NCBI GenBank assembly: GCA_031431475.1
Contig: JANPDL010000018.1
Span: 331,090 to 395,089, forward strand
DNA from: JADCCX01 sp031431475
GTDB taxonomy: Bacteria > Pseudomonadota > Alphaproteobacteria > Rhizobiales > Beijerinckiaceae
DNA length: 64,000 nucleotides
Direction of reading: 5' to 3'
Below, piece by piece: positions 27,919 to 36,589 of this stretch. Made by a program: the position numbers and the translations under genes. How positions within the stretch are numbered: position 1 is the stretch's first letter; each line of letters opens with the position of its first letter. Below the pieces are notes generated by a model. That model had not been told where the DNA came from. It made no database searches and worked only from the letters and a program-made list of their open reading frames with translations.

Positions 27919-30213
27919 ATGAGTGGCGTATCGCAAGATTTGAAAACGGGCGCGCTGTTCTATCACCGCCACCCCCGCCCGGGTAAGTTGGAGATTCAGG
28001 CGACGAAGCCGCTGGGCAACCAACGTGATCTGGCGCTGGCCTATTCTCCCGGCGTGGCTGCGGCCTGCGAGGCGATTGTTGAGGATCCGGCACAAGCTGC
28101 TGAAATGACGATACGGCAGAATCTCGTGGCCGTTATCACCAATGGCACTGCCGTTCTCGGACTCGGCGATATCGGACCACTGGCCTCGAAGCCCGTGATG
28201 GAGGGCAAAGCTGTCCTGTTCAAGAAATTCGCCGGAATCGACTGTTTCGATATCGAGGTGAACCAGAAGGATGTCGCCAAGCTCGTGGATGTGGTTGTGG
28301 CATTGGAGCCCACCTTCGGCGGCATCAACCTTGAGGATATCAAAGCACCGGAATGCTTCGAGGTCGAGGCGCAATGCCGCGCCCGCATGAAAATCCCGGT
28401 GTTCCACGATGACCAGCACGGCACGGCGATCATTGTGGCGGCAGCGGTGCTGAACGCTATGGAACTTGCGGGCAAGTCGCTCAAGGATGTGAAGCTCGTG
28501 ACATCAGGGGCGGGTGCCGCAGCGCTGGCTTGCCTCAACCTGCTTGTGAATCTTGGCATTCCGCGCGGCAATATCTGGATCACGGATCTTGAGGGCGTGG
28601 TCTACAAAGGTCGCGAAAAGCTCATGGACCGCTGGAAATCGGTTTTCGAGCAGGAAACGGATGCCCGCAAACTGGCCGATATCATCCCCGGCGCGGATAT
28701 CTTTCTTGGCCTCTCGGCAGCGGGTGTGTTGAAGCCGGAACTGCTGAAGCAAATGGCACCCAAGCCATTGATCATGGCGCTCGCGAACCCGAATCCAGAG
28801 ATCATGCCGGACGAGGCGATGGCGGTACGGCCCGATGCGATGATGTGTACAGGCCGCTCCGATTATCCCAATCAGGTCAATAACGTATTGTGTTTTCCTT
28901 ACATCTTCCGGGGTGCGCTGGATGTGCATGCCACCGCGATCAACGAGGAGATGAAGCTGGCAGCCGTGCGCGCTATTGCGCAGCTTGCACGCGAGGCTCC
29001 GTCCGATGTGGTGGCCAAGGCCTACGGTGGCGAAAGCCGGACCTTTGGCAAGGATTCGCTGATCCCCAGCCCGTTTGATCCGCGCCTTATCCTGCGCATT
29101 GCTCCCGCAGTTGCAAAAGCGGCGATCGCAACGGGCGTGGCATTGAAGCCGATCACCGATTTTGATGCCTATGACGAAGAGCTGTCGCGCTTTGTCTTCC
29201 GCTCCGGTTTCATCATGAAGCCGCTGCTCCAGGGCGCAAAGGCCAATCCCAAGCGCGTGATCTACGCGGAAGGCGAGGACGAGCGGGTGCTGCGCGCTGT
29301 GCAGTCCGTGGTGGAGGAGGGCATTGCCCATCCTATTCTCATAGGACGTCCAACAGTCGTGGAAAGCCGTCTGGAGCGTTTTGGCCTGTCCATCCGTCCT
29401 GGTAGGGACTTCGAACTGGTCAATCCGGATGATGACCCGCGTTTTCGCGACTATGTCACGGCATACACGCAGATTGCGGGTCGCAAAGGCATCACGCCTG
29501 GTGCGGCGCGGACACAGGTCCGCACCAATACGACTGTGATTGCGGCCCTTGCGGTACAGCGCGGCGATGCCGATGCCATGCTCTGCGGTGTCGAAGGGCG
29601 CTTCACCTCGCGCCTGCGCTATATCCGGGATATCATCGGTCTCGCACCCGGAGTCGAGGATTTCGCAGCGCTTTCGCTGATGATCACCTCAAAAGGTGCA
29701 TACTTTCTGGCCGATACTCATGTGCGCTGGAACCCGACTGCACGCGAGATCGCCGATATGGCAATTCTGGCAGACACACATGTCCGCCGTTTCGGCCTCA
29801 CACCCAAGATTGCCCTGCTCTCGCATTCCGATTTCGGTTCGAGCGATTCGCCCGATGCTCGCAAGATGCGCGATGCACTAGAGATTATCATCCAACGCGC
29901 GCCTGATCTGCAGGTGGATGGCGAGATGCAGGCCGATACAGCCTTGTCGGAACTGATCCGCGAGCGGGTCATGCCGCATGCGCGTTTCAAGGGCGAGGCC
30001 AATGTCCTGATCATGCCAAACCTGGATGCCGCCAATATTGCCTACCAGTTCACCAAGATTATGGCGGATGGCTTGCCGGTCGGGCCGATTCTGATGGGTG
30101 CAGCGAAACCGGCGCACGTGCTGACACCATCCGTAACGGCGCGGGGCATTGTGAACATGACAGCGTTCGCGGTGGCCGAGGCGCAGGCTCAGGCTCAGGC
30201 TCAGGAGAAATAG
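27919..30213 (+). CDS. maeB: NADP-dependent malic enzyme with C-terminal phosphotransacetylase-like domain
   Basis: Decarboxylates malate to pyruvate with reduction of NADP. Residues 1 to about 430 form the malic enzyme part: YSPGVAAACEAI near residue 43, VFHDDQHGTAI, and the nucleotide fold TSGAGAAALACLNLL near residue 195. Residues from about 440 onward resemble phosphate acetyltransferase, a regulatory domain in MaeB enzymes. The 764 residues fit the family. The C-terminus ends in a short Ala-Gln repeat encoded by a CAGGCT tandem repeat. It overlaps the convergent HIT gene by 13 bases. Confidence 0.96.
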   Translation: MSGVSQDLKTGALFYHRHPRPGKLEIQATKPLGNQRDLALAYSPGVAAACEAIVEDPAQAAEMTIRQNLVAVITNGTAVLGLGDIGPLASKPVMEGKAVLFKKFAGIDCFDIEVNQKDVAKLVDVVVALEPTFGGINLEDIKAPECFEVEAQCRARMKIPVFHDDQHGTAIIVAAAVLNAMELAGKSLKDVKLVTSGAGAAALACLNLLVNLGIPRGNIWITDLEGVVYKGREKLMDRWKSVFEQETDARKLADIIPGADIFLGLSAAGVLKPELLKQMAPKPLIMALANPNPEIMPDEAMAVRPDAMMCTGRSDYPNQVNNVLCFPYIFRGALDVHATAINEEMKLAAVRAIAQLAREAPSDVVAKAYGGESRTFGKDSLIPSPFDPRLILRIAPAVAKAAIATGVALKPITDFDAYDEELSRFVFRSGFIMKPLLQGAKANPKRVIYAEGEDERVLRAVQSVVEEGIAHPILIGRPTVVESRLERFGLSIRPGRDFELVNPDDDPRFRDYVTAYTQIAGRKGITPGAARTQVRTNTTVIAALAVQRGDADAMLCGVEGRFTSRLRYIRDIIGLAPGVEDFAALSLMITSKGAYFLADTHVRWNPTAREIADMAILADTHVRRFGLTPKIALLSHSDFGSSDSPDARKMRDALEIIIQRAPDLQVDGEMQADTALSELIRERVMPHARFKGEANVLIMPNLDAANIAYQFTKIMADGLPVGPILMGAAKPAHVLTPSVTARGIVNMTAFAVAEAQAQAQAQEK
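30184..30204 (+). repeat. Hexanucleotide tandem repeat at the maeB 3' end
   Basis: CAGGCT is repeated three times and followed by CAG. It encodes the Ala-Gln tail of MaeB, and the stop of the convergent HIT gene lies at its right edge. Such repeats may vary in copy number between strains. Confidence 0.7.
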
Positions 30214-30626
30214 GCGCGTATCCGTTCGGCATTGACCTTCAGGACATCAGGGTCAGCCATCTGGCCGGTATGCGGTTTCATCGGCACGCCGTTGAAACGG
30301 GGAATGATATGGAAATGGATGTGAAACACCACCTGCCCACCGGCTGACTCATTGAACTGCTGGATCGTGATTCCATCGGCATTCGTGGCGTTTTTTACAG
30401 CCTTCGCGACTTTCTGGACGCCAGCAACGAGGTTCGTGAGCGCATCCGGCGCAATATCGAGGATGTTCCGCGCGGCCTGCTTGGGGATTACCAGCACGTG
30501 GCCATCCGCCCTTGGCATGATGTCCATAAAGGCCAGCACATGCTCATCCTCATAGACATTGTGGGCCGGTATCTCGCCGCGGAGTATTTTGGCGAAGATA
30601 TTGTTGGTGTCGTATGCGACGGTCAT
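30201..30626 (-). CDS. HIT family nucleotide hydrolase/transferase
   Basis: A histidine-triad protein of 141 residues, acting on AMP-linked or similar nucleotide substrates. The triad HIHFHIIP spans residues 102-109, and NVYEDEHVLAFMDIMP with GHVLVIPKQAARN are typical of the HinT-like branch. It converges on and overlaps maeB. A terminator at 30650-30677 separates it from the arginine-rich gene upstream, so it has its own promoter. Confidence 0.93.
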   Translation of the reverse strand: MTVAYDTNNIFAKILRGEIPAHNVYEDEHVLAFMDIMPRADGHVLVIPKQAARNILDIAPDALTNLVAGVQKVAKAVKNATNADGITIQQFNESAGGQVVFHIHFHIIPRFNGVPMKPHTGQMADPDVLKVNAERIRAYFS

Positions 30627-30649
30627 AGTAGCCCTGTCCGAAAATAAAA

Positions 30650-30677
30650 AACCCTCCCGCTGTGATACGGGAGGGTT
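30650..30677 (-). terminator. Rho-independent terminator of arginine-rich gene 1
   Basis: AACCCTCCCG and CGGGAGGGTT form a perfect 10-bp stem with an 8-base loop. Read on the reverse strand it is followed by a T-rich TTTTTATTTT run, and lies 37 bases after the stop of the gene at 30714. Confidence 0.85.
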
Positions 30678-30713
30678 GGAAAAGCTGCAAACGGAGCAGC
30701 TGAATCATAAAAC

Positions 30714-30986
30714 TTACCACCGACGACGGCGGCGCCCAAACACGCGGCGGCGACGACCGAACACACGCCGTCTGCGTCGCCGACCCCACTGAACTGTCTC
30801 AACCGTCGGCTTTGCATCGACATGCGGACGGAAATCGCTTTCAAGCCGGTCCGATTCCAGCACGGGTATTTCCGGTGTAACCACCGGCATAACTGCCGCT
30901 TCAACTGCTTGCGGTGCGAGAACAGTGACTGTCGCTGCGGCCGCCGCCATTCCCAGCAACACTCTTCCAAAGGCTCTGCGATCCAT
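30714..30986 (-). CDS. Arginine-rich exported protein 1 with Tat-like leader
   Basis: The ATG at 30986 follows GGGAGGGG and gives 90 residues. The leader MDRRAFGRVLLG followed by an Ala/Val hydrophobic stretch and VEAA fits a twin-arginine (Tat) signal, which would export a folded or cofactor-bearing protein. The mature part has SDFRPHVDAKPTVE and then an almost pure arginine tail in RRRRRRVF-type blocks ending in Trp. The neighbouring gene at 31202 encodes the same layout, so the two are tandem duplicates. Poly-Arg could bind nucleic acid, phosphate polymers or acidic envelope polymers; none of this is shown. Confidence 0.7.
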   Translation of the reverse strand: MDRRAFGRVLLGMAAAAATVTVLAPQAVEAAVMPVVTPEIPVLESDRLESDFRPHVDAKPTVETVQWGRRRRRRVFGRRRRVFGRRRRRW

Positions 30987-31145
30987 CTGCCCCTCCCATG
31001 GGTTTCGGATATCCCTCCGGAATCGAAGGGAAGTTGATATTGCGACAGGGACGGATGGCAGGCAATCCATAAATCTCGCCGCAGCCAGATCACGCATAGA
31101 ACGAAAATCACGTTTTCGATGTGCTTGTACCCGAACCAAAGAAAA

Positions 31146-31171
31146 TCCCTCCTGCATCGCTGCAGGAGGGA
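31146..31171 (-). terminator. Rho-independent terminator of arginine-rich gene 2
   Basis: TCCCTCCTGCA and TGCAGGAGGGA form a perfect 11-bp stem around TCGC. On the reverse strand it is followed by TTTTCTTT. It lies 30 bases after the stop of the gene at 31202, so the two paralogues are transcribed separately. Confidence 0.87.
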
Positions 31172-31201
31172 TCATCTGGTCACAAAACCAGCATCAGGCC
31201 C

Positions 31202-31522
31202 TTACCAGTAGTAGCGCCGACGATAATACCGGCGGCGGAACACCGGACGGTAGTACACACGCCGACGATAGATCCTGCGGCGGCGATAGAACACTCTCCG
31301 CCGCCGCCGCCGATAGAAGTAATATTGCGCCTTCTCGGTGGTTGGCATGCCATCAATGTCCGGGCGGAAATCCCCTTCCGTCCGTTCAGCTTCGGTCTTC
31401 GGTGCGTCGGGCGACATCACCGGCATCGGTGCGGCTTCCGCCGCTTCCGGTGCCAATGTGGTCACAACCGCTGCCGCGGCTGCAACGCCCATCAGTCCTC
31501 TTACAAACGCTCTACGATCCAT
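31202..31522 (-). CDS. Arginine/tyrosine-rich exported protein 2 with Tat-like leader
   Basis: The ATG at 31522 follows GGAGGGA and gives 106 residues. The start MDRRAFVRGLMG and Ala-rich segment ending EAAEA repeat the pattern of the downstream paralogue. The middle GDFRPDIDGMPTTEKAQ aligns with the conserved SDFRPHVDAKPTVE of the other copy. The tail alternates Arg blocks with Tyr and Phe and ends in Trp. Tyrosine in this copy replaces Gly/Phe of the other. The function is unknown; Tyr/Arg alternation could suit adhesion, cross-linking or polyanion binding. Confidence 0.72.
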   Translation of the reverse strand: MDRRAFVRGLMGVAAAAAVVTTLAPEAAEAAPMPVMSPDAPKTEAERTEGDFRPDIDGMPTTEKAQYYFYRRRRRRVFYRRRRIYRRRVYYRPVFRRRYYRRRYYW

Positions 31523-31612
31523 CAGTCCCTCCTTGGTTGGTTTGGACATCACCCCTTTGTGCAAAGCTGGGCTCATTCTGATGAAGGGGAGATGAATGTC
31601 TAATCGGTAACT

Positions 31613-32833
31613 TTACGTATCCACTTTGACCGTACTTGCCACTTGGGGCAGGCTAAAACCCTGCCGATATGGCCCTTCCGCTGCCAGTGCCAGACGCATG
31701 GCCTGAATATGCTCACGTTCGCGCTCCAGGTAATCCGAAACGGCGCGCTTGAGACGGGGATCGGCGATATCGTGGGCCGAATAGGTTGTGGATGGCATGT
31801 AGCCCCGCGCGAGCTTGTGCTCGCCCTGCGCACCAGCCTCGACACTTTTCAAACCATGGGCGATCGCAAAATCGATGGCTTGATAATAGCAGATCTCGAA
31901 ATGCAGGCAGGGGTGATCCTCGATGCAGCCCCAGTTGCGACCGTAGAGCACGTCATTGCCGATGAAGTTGATAGCCCCTGCAATGTATTGGCCATTGCGT
32001 TTGGCCATCACGAGCAAGATCTGGTCGGCCATGCTGCGACCGATCTCGGAGAAGAACAGACGGTTGAGATAGGGCCGGCCCCATTTCCGGCTTCCAGTAT
32101 CGATGTAGAACCTGAGGAAGGCGTCCCAGTGCTCTTCGGTGATTGCGTCCCCGGTGATGCATTCGACCGTGATGCCGTTTTGCAGGGCGGTCTGCCGCTC
32201 TTTGCGGATATTCTTGCGCTTACGCGAGGCCAATGTCTCCAGAAATGCTTCGAACGAAGCATAACCCGCATTACTCCAATGAAACTGCTGGTCCACGCGC
32301 TGCAGGAAGCCGCTCGTGCCCAAGGCTATCCATTCGCGCTCGGTCGGGAAGGTGATGTGAATGGACGAGGCGCCCGTTCGATCCCGCACCATTCGCAGTC
32401 CCTGGATCAGGGCCTTTTCGGCGCTTTCAGCCATATCACCCGCTCGCACCAGCAGGCGAGGGCCAGTCACCGGGGAAAACGGCGAGGACACCTGTAACTT
32501 GGGATAATACTGCCCGCCAGCCCGTGCGAAAGCGTCGGCCCAGCCGTGATCGAAGACATATTCGCCCTGGCTGTGAGTCTTGAGATAGCAGGGGGCTGCC
32601 GCCAGCAATTGCCCATCTTCTGTTTCCACCAATACATGCGCCGGATTCCAGCCGCTGCGCCCGCCTGTGCAGCCCGAAACCTCCAGGGCAAGCAGAAAGG
32701 CATGCGATACGAAGGGATTGGGCTTGCCCGCAGCATCGCTGCCCATGGCGCAATTGTCCCAATCCGCAGCAGGAATACTAGCCAGCGAAGGTTCGACGCG
32801 AATCTGGAGAGTGGAAGGCGTTTTAGTGATCAC
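31613..32833 (-). CDS. GNAT/FemAB-like acyltransferase (COG3146, DUF482 type)
   Basis: About 406 residues from a GTG at 32833; the open frame extends to 32947, so the start is uncertain. PFVSHAFLLALEVSGCTG near the N-terminus, GPRLLVRAG, and later YQAIDFAIAHGLKSVEAGAQGEHKLARGYMP-like text (partly) are typical of the COG3146 proteins predicted to act like FemAB peptidyltransferases. The substrate is unknown; a cell-wall or aminoacyl-transfer role is only suggested by the fold. It diverges from the VOC dioxygenase gene. Confidence 0.82.
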   Translation of the reverse strand: MITKTPSTLQIRVEPSLASIPAADWDNCAMGSDAAGKPNPFVSHAFLLALEVSGCTGGRSGWNPAHVLVETEDGQLLAAAPCYLKTHSQGEYVFDHGWADAFARAGGQYYPKLQVSSPFSPVTGPRLLVRAGDMAESAEKALIQGLRMVRDRTGASSIHITFPTEREWIALGTSGFLQRVDQQFHWSNAGYASFEAFLETLASRKRKNIRKERQTALQNGITVECITGDAITEEHWDAFLRFYIDTGSRKWGRPYLNRLFFSEIGRSMADQILLVMAKRNGQYIAGAINFIGNDVLYGRNWGCIEDHPCLHFEICYYQAIDFAIAHGLKSVEAGAQGEHKLARGYMPSTTYSAHDIADPRLKRAVSDYLEREREHIQAMRLALAAEGPYRQGFSLPQVASTVKVDT

Positions 32834-32976
32834 GAATGTTTCCAAGGTTATCGACTCTGATACCGTGGATCGGCACGCCAAGCGTTGCAACTGCGCAAAA
32901 AGTCTCGGGCATTTCTGTGTCTTGCATTGTCTATTCCGGAGGATCACATGACGGAAATGCTGAAAGGAGCCCGCTC

Positions 32977-33840
32977 ATGATTGCCACAGCGTCAGAAACT
33001 GCAATGCCAGTTCTCGAATCCCACCGCAGTCCCATCCGTATCGAATCGGTTGCCTTGACCGTGCGTGATCTTGATCGTGTCACGCATTTCTACACGGATG
33101 TCATTGGATTGACCGTGCTGCACGAAGGCGGAACCCGCGTTGATCTGGGCAACGATGGCATAACCTTGATGTCACTCACAGGCGACCCTGATGTAGCTCT
33201 TGCTCCCGAAGGTGCGCCCGGTCTGTTCCATACGGCGTTCCTGCTGCCCGAGCGCCGCGATCTCGGCCAATGGCTGCGCAAGGCAGTGGACAATGCATGG
33301 GCGCTGGAGGGCATGGCCGATCACCTCGTGAGCGAGGCACTCTATCTCTCGGACCCGGAAGGCAATGGCATCGAGATATACCGCGACCGGCCCCGTGATG
33401 AATGGACCTATAACGGCGACAAGGTCCGCATGGCGAATGCACGGATTCCTGTGCCAGAGCTTCTGGCATTGGCGGAAGGCGACGAGCCGGGCAAGACATA
33501 CCGGATGCCGCGTGGGGCCCGCATCGGCCATGTCCATCTGTGCGTCAACGCGCTTGAACCGGCTGCTGTTGTTATCGAAACCCAATGGGGCATCCCAGTG
33601 ATGTGCAATTATCCCGGCGCGACCTTCTTTGGATCAGGTGGCTATCACCATCACATCGCCGCCAACATCTGGCGCACACAGGGTGGTCAGCAGCGGGAAG
33701 CAGGTCAGACGGGCCTTGCAGGCGTCACGCTGGCGGCAGATGCGGCGAGTCGTGCAGCTCTTGGCACAGCATGGCTTACCGCAGGTGGTAGCGCCACAAG
33801 CCTGACAACGCTGGATGGATTGACGTTCAATCTGGCTTAA
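32977..33840 (+). CDS. VOC family ring-cleavage dioxygenase-like protein
   Basis: The ATG at 32977 follows AAAGGAGC and gives 287 residues, near the length of B. subtilis CatE. Two glyoxalase-fold modules are seen: ESVALTVRDLDRVTHFYTDV at about residue 21 and GHVHLCVNALEPA near 182. Metal ligand candidates are HTAF, HVHL, GYHHHIAANIW and the EGNGIEIYRDRP glutamate. The true substrate is unknown; catechol 2,3-dioxygenase-like is the closest family description. It converges on parE with a 13-base gap. Confidence 0.82.
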   Translation: MIATASETAMPVLESHRSPIRIESVALTVRDLDRVTHFYTDVIGLTVLHEGGTRVDLGNDGITLMSLTGDPDVALAPEGAPGLFHTAFLLPERRDLGQWLRKAVDNAWALEGMADHLVSEALYLSDPEGNGIEIYRDRPRDEWTYNGDKVRMANARIPVPELLALAEGDEPGKTYRMPRGARIGHVHLCVNALEPAAVVIETQWGIPVMCNYPGATFFGSGGYHHHIAANIWRTQGGQQREAGQTGLAGVTLAADAASRAALGTAWLTAGGSATSLTTLDGLTFNLA

Positions 33841-33853
33841 TCCGGCCCGAACG

Positions 33854-36016
33854 TCATAAATCCAGGAACTCCTTGCTCGCGAAGGCCGCGTTTTCCTGAA
33901 TGAAGGCAAAGCGCGCTTCTGGCTTGTTGCCCATCAGGCGCTCGACCGAATCCGAGGTGTCTGCCCGCTCGTCGTTCTCCACCATGACCTTGAGAAGCAT
34001 CCGCTTCTTCGGGTCCATCGTGGTTTCCTTGAGCTGGGCCGGCAGCATTTCGCCAAGCCCCTTGAAGCGTCCGACCTCGATTTTGCCGCGCGATCCCATT
34101 GACGCGATGATCTCGTCCCGGTGCTTTTCATCCCGCGCATAGAGGCTTTTCGTGCCTTGCTGCACCCGGAACAGGGGCGGACACGCCAGATAGAGATGCC
34201 CGCGGTCAATGAGGCGCGGCATCTGCCGGTAGAAGAACGTGATGAGCAGAGACGCGATATGCGCGCCGTCTACATCCGCGTCGGTCATGATGATCACGCG
34301 CTCATAGCGCAGGTCATCATCCCGGTATTGCGCGCCCATGCCGCAGCCAAGTGCCTGTGTCAGGTCCGACAGCTGCTGATTGGCCGAAAGCTTGTCGCGA
34401 CCGGCTGAGGCTACATTCAATATCTTGCCCCGTAACGGAAGAATGGCCTGCGTCGCGCGATCACGCGCCATTTTGGCGGAGCCGCCGGCAGAATCACCCT
34501 CGACGATGAACAGTTCCGAACCAAGCGCGCCCGTGTTCGAGCAATCCGCCAGTTTGCCCGGCAACCGCAATTTGCGCACTGCCGTCTTGCGCGCCACATC
34601 CTTTTCGGCCCGGCGACGCAGGCGGTCTTCCGCACGCTCCACCACGAAATCGAGCAGCTTCTCCGCCTGGTTCTTGTAGGCCGCAAGCCAGTGATCGAAG
34701 GCATCGCGAATCGTATTCTCGACGATACGTGAAGCTTCAACAGTTGCCAGCTTGTCCTTGGTCTGGCCCACGAATTCCGGTTCGCGGATCGCAACGGACA
34801 GCATGGCCGAGATCTGGACCATGACATCATCCGTGGTGACGTCCTTGAAGCGTTTGGATTGCCCGATGCGCTCGGCATGGTCCTTCAGCGCGCGCAGCAT
34901 GGCGATGCGGAAGCCGCCTTCATGGGTGCCGCCTTCCGCTGTCGGGATGGTGTTGCAGTAAGAAGAAATATGGCCGTCTTCCACGGCCAGCCAGGCCACC
35001 GCCCATTCAACAGCGCCGTGCCTGCCGACTTCGCCCGCGCGTCCGGCAAACATCTGGTCCGTCACCAGTGTCTTGCCTTCGATCTCGCGCACGAGATAAT
35101 CCTTCAGGCCGCCCGGAAAGCGGAACACGGCCTTTTCGGGAACCCCGTCGCCTTTAAGCAGCGCCGCATCACAGGACCAGCGGATTTCGACACCACCGAA
35201 GAGATACGCCTTGGAGCGCGCCATCTTGAACAGGCGGGCAGGGGAGAATTGTGCGCCGTCCTTGAAGATTTGCTGATCCGGTTTGAAGCGAATGCGGGTA
35301 CCACGCCGATTGTGGACCTTGCCGAGACTTTCAAGCTTGCCCAGCGGAAGCCCGCGCGAAAAAGACATTCGGTAGAGTTTCTGGTCTTTCGCGACCTCAA
35401 CTTCCACCAGTTCTGACAGCGCATTGACGACCGAAATACCGACGCCGTGCAACCCACCGGACGTTTCATAGGCCTTGCCATCGAACTTGCCGCCTGCGTG
35501 CAGCGTGCACATGATGACTTCAATGGTCGATTTGTCCGGAAATTTCTTGTGCGGCTCGAATGGAATTCCCCGCCCGTTGTCCGTAACGGTCAGGAACCCG
35601 TCAGCACCAAGCTCCACTTCGATGAAAGTCGCATGGCCCGCCACAGCTTCGTCCATCGAGTTGTCGATGACTTCGGCGAAAAGATGATGCAGCGCTTTTT
35701 CATCCGTACCGCCAATATACATACCGGGACGGCGGCGCACGGGCTCGAGGCCTTCGAGCACTTCGATTGAATCGGCGTTGTAGTCGTCTCCGCCTCCTCG
35801 CCCACCACCACCACCGGCAGTCTTGGGATTGGAAGCCGGTCGGGTATCCGCGGATGGAGCGGGCGACTTGGTCAATAGGCGTTCATTCGGCGAACGAGTA
35901 TCGTCAATTGCGCGCGGCACAGGGCGCGATTCAAGCGACTTCGGCGGCACGAGATCCTGTGCCGCTTTCTCGAGTTCGCCGAAGAGATCCCGGGCTTGTC
36001 CGGATTTGGGAGCCAT
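33854..36016 (-). CDS. parE: DNA topoisomerase IV subunit B
   Basis: The ATPase subunit that powers decatenation of daughter chromosomes, with ParC. The GHKL ATPase part has RRRPGMYIGGTDEKALHHL, EVIDNSMDEAV and the GRGIPFEPHKK loop; the Toprim part has FIVEGDSAGGSAKMARDR and MTDADVDGAHI. The DNA-facing end has MGNKPEARFAFIQENA. Its 720 residues include an extra low-complexity N-terminus of about 80 residues ahead of the ATPase domain. ParE rather than GyrB is favoured by the short C-terminal part and by NKPEARFAFI. Confidence 0.93.
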   Translation of the reverse strand: MAPKSGQARDLFGELEKAAQDLVPPKSLESRPVPRAIDDTRSPNERLLTKSPAPSADTRPASNPKTAGGGGGRGGGDDYNADSIEVLEGLEPVRRRPGMYIGGTDEKALHHLFAEVIDNSMDEAVAGHATFIEVELGADGFLTVTDNGRGIPFEPHKKFPDKSTIEVIMCTLHAGGKFDGKAYETSGGLHGVGISVVNALSELVEVEVAKDQKLYRMSFSRGLPLGKLESLGKVHNRRGTRIRFKPDQQIFKDGAQFSPARLFKMARSKAYLFGGVEIRWSCDAALLKGDGVPEKAVFRFPGGLKDYLVREIEGKTLVTDQMFAGRAGEVGRHGAVEWAVAWLAVEDGHISSYCNTIPTAEGGTHEGGFRIAMLRALKDHAERIGQSKRFKDVTTDDVMVQISAMLSVAIREPEFVGQTKDKLATVEASRIVENTIRDAFDHWLAAYKNQAEKLLDFVVERAEDRLRRRAEKDVARKTAVRKLRLPGKLADCSNTGALGSELFIVEGDSAGGSAKMARDRATQAILPLRGKILNVASAGRDKLSANQQLSDLTQALGCGMGAQYRDDDLRYERVIIMTDADVDGAHIASLLITFFYRQMPRLIDRGHLYLACPPLFRVQQGTKSLYARDEKHRDEIIASMGSRGKIEVGRFKGLGEMLPAQLKETTMDPKKRMLLKVMVENDERADTSDSVERLMGNKPEARFAFIQENAAFASKEFLDL

Positions 36017-36589
36017 ATCTGCCTGACCGCCTGATTCGCTGTTCGCTCTTTATGGCATGGCAGCGGGCAAGGGGGAACGGAATGGCAACTGCGCGCCGAT
36101 ATATGCCAGAAAAACAAAACGGGCAGCTCTCGCCACCCGCCGTCCGAACGCGCAGTACATCCGTGCTACGTTCATGGCGTAACAATGAACCAATCATTGT
36201 TACAAAATGATGAATGAATCCGGGTGATTTGATGGCTTTCGGTCTTCGAAGGGCTGTGAGGGAACGTTAACGACTGCTGACATATCATCGTCATGCAAAT
36301 CAGTGCGTATGTGTTGCGTAGGGGTGCCAGATGTCAGTGCGTTATTTGTCTGCCGAAAGAGCCATAGCCGCCGCCGGCGCAGCTTTTGCCTGCCCCGATG
36401 ATGATTTCTCCGATTTGGCACGTGCGCGCACCGCCGCCAGCCAAGCCATGGGGTTCAGCATGGTGTGCCGCCGCATTGCGCGCAGGATGCTGGTGTCGCT
36501 GGGTTTCTGATATCGCGTATGATGCGCCGCATTGCTTGCGAGCACATCAACGTTGTCCTGACTGCACATTTTGCAGAAAATACTGCTGA
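36017..36589. other. 573-bp stretch without a convincing gene, upstream of parE
   Basis: Short open frames on the reverse strand (36200-36421 and 36342-36569) lack ribosome sites, recognisable domains and good composition. A strong palindrome at 36179-36203 suggests regulatory use. The rest is unremarkable. A small RNA or a short protein cannot be excluded. Confidence 0.5.
36179..36203. promoter_or_regulatory. Perfect palindrome upstream of parE, candidate operator
   Basis: GTAACAATGA and TCATTGTTAC are exact 10-bp inverted arms around ACCAA. The sequence is AT-rich against its surroundings and lies 163 bases before the parE start. It looks like a dimeric repressor site (for example TetR type). 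It is not followed by a T run in either direction, so a terminator is less likely. The regulator is unknown. Confidence 0.45.

Noticed and set aside
31643..32497. Forward open frame of 284 codons opposite the FemAB-like gene
   Set aside because: It is an antisense shadow; the reverse frame matches a known family.
36342..36569. Reverse open frame of 75 codons between the diguanylate cyclase and parE
   Set aside because: No ribosome site, no recognised family, and low-complexity Ala/Ser composition.
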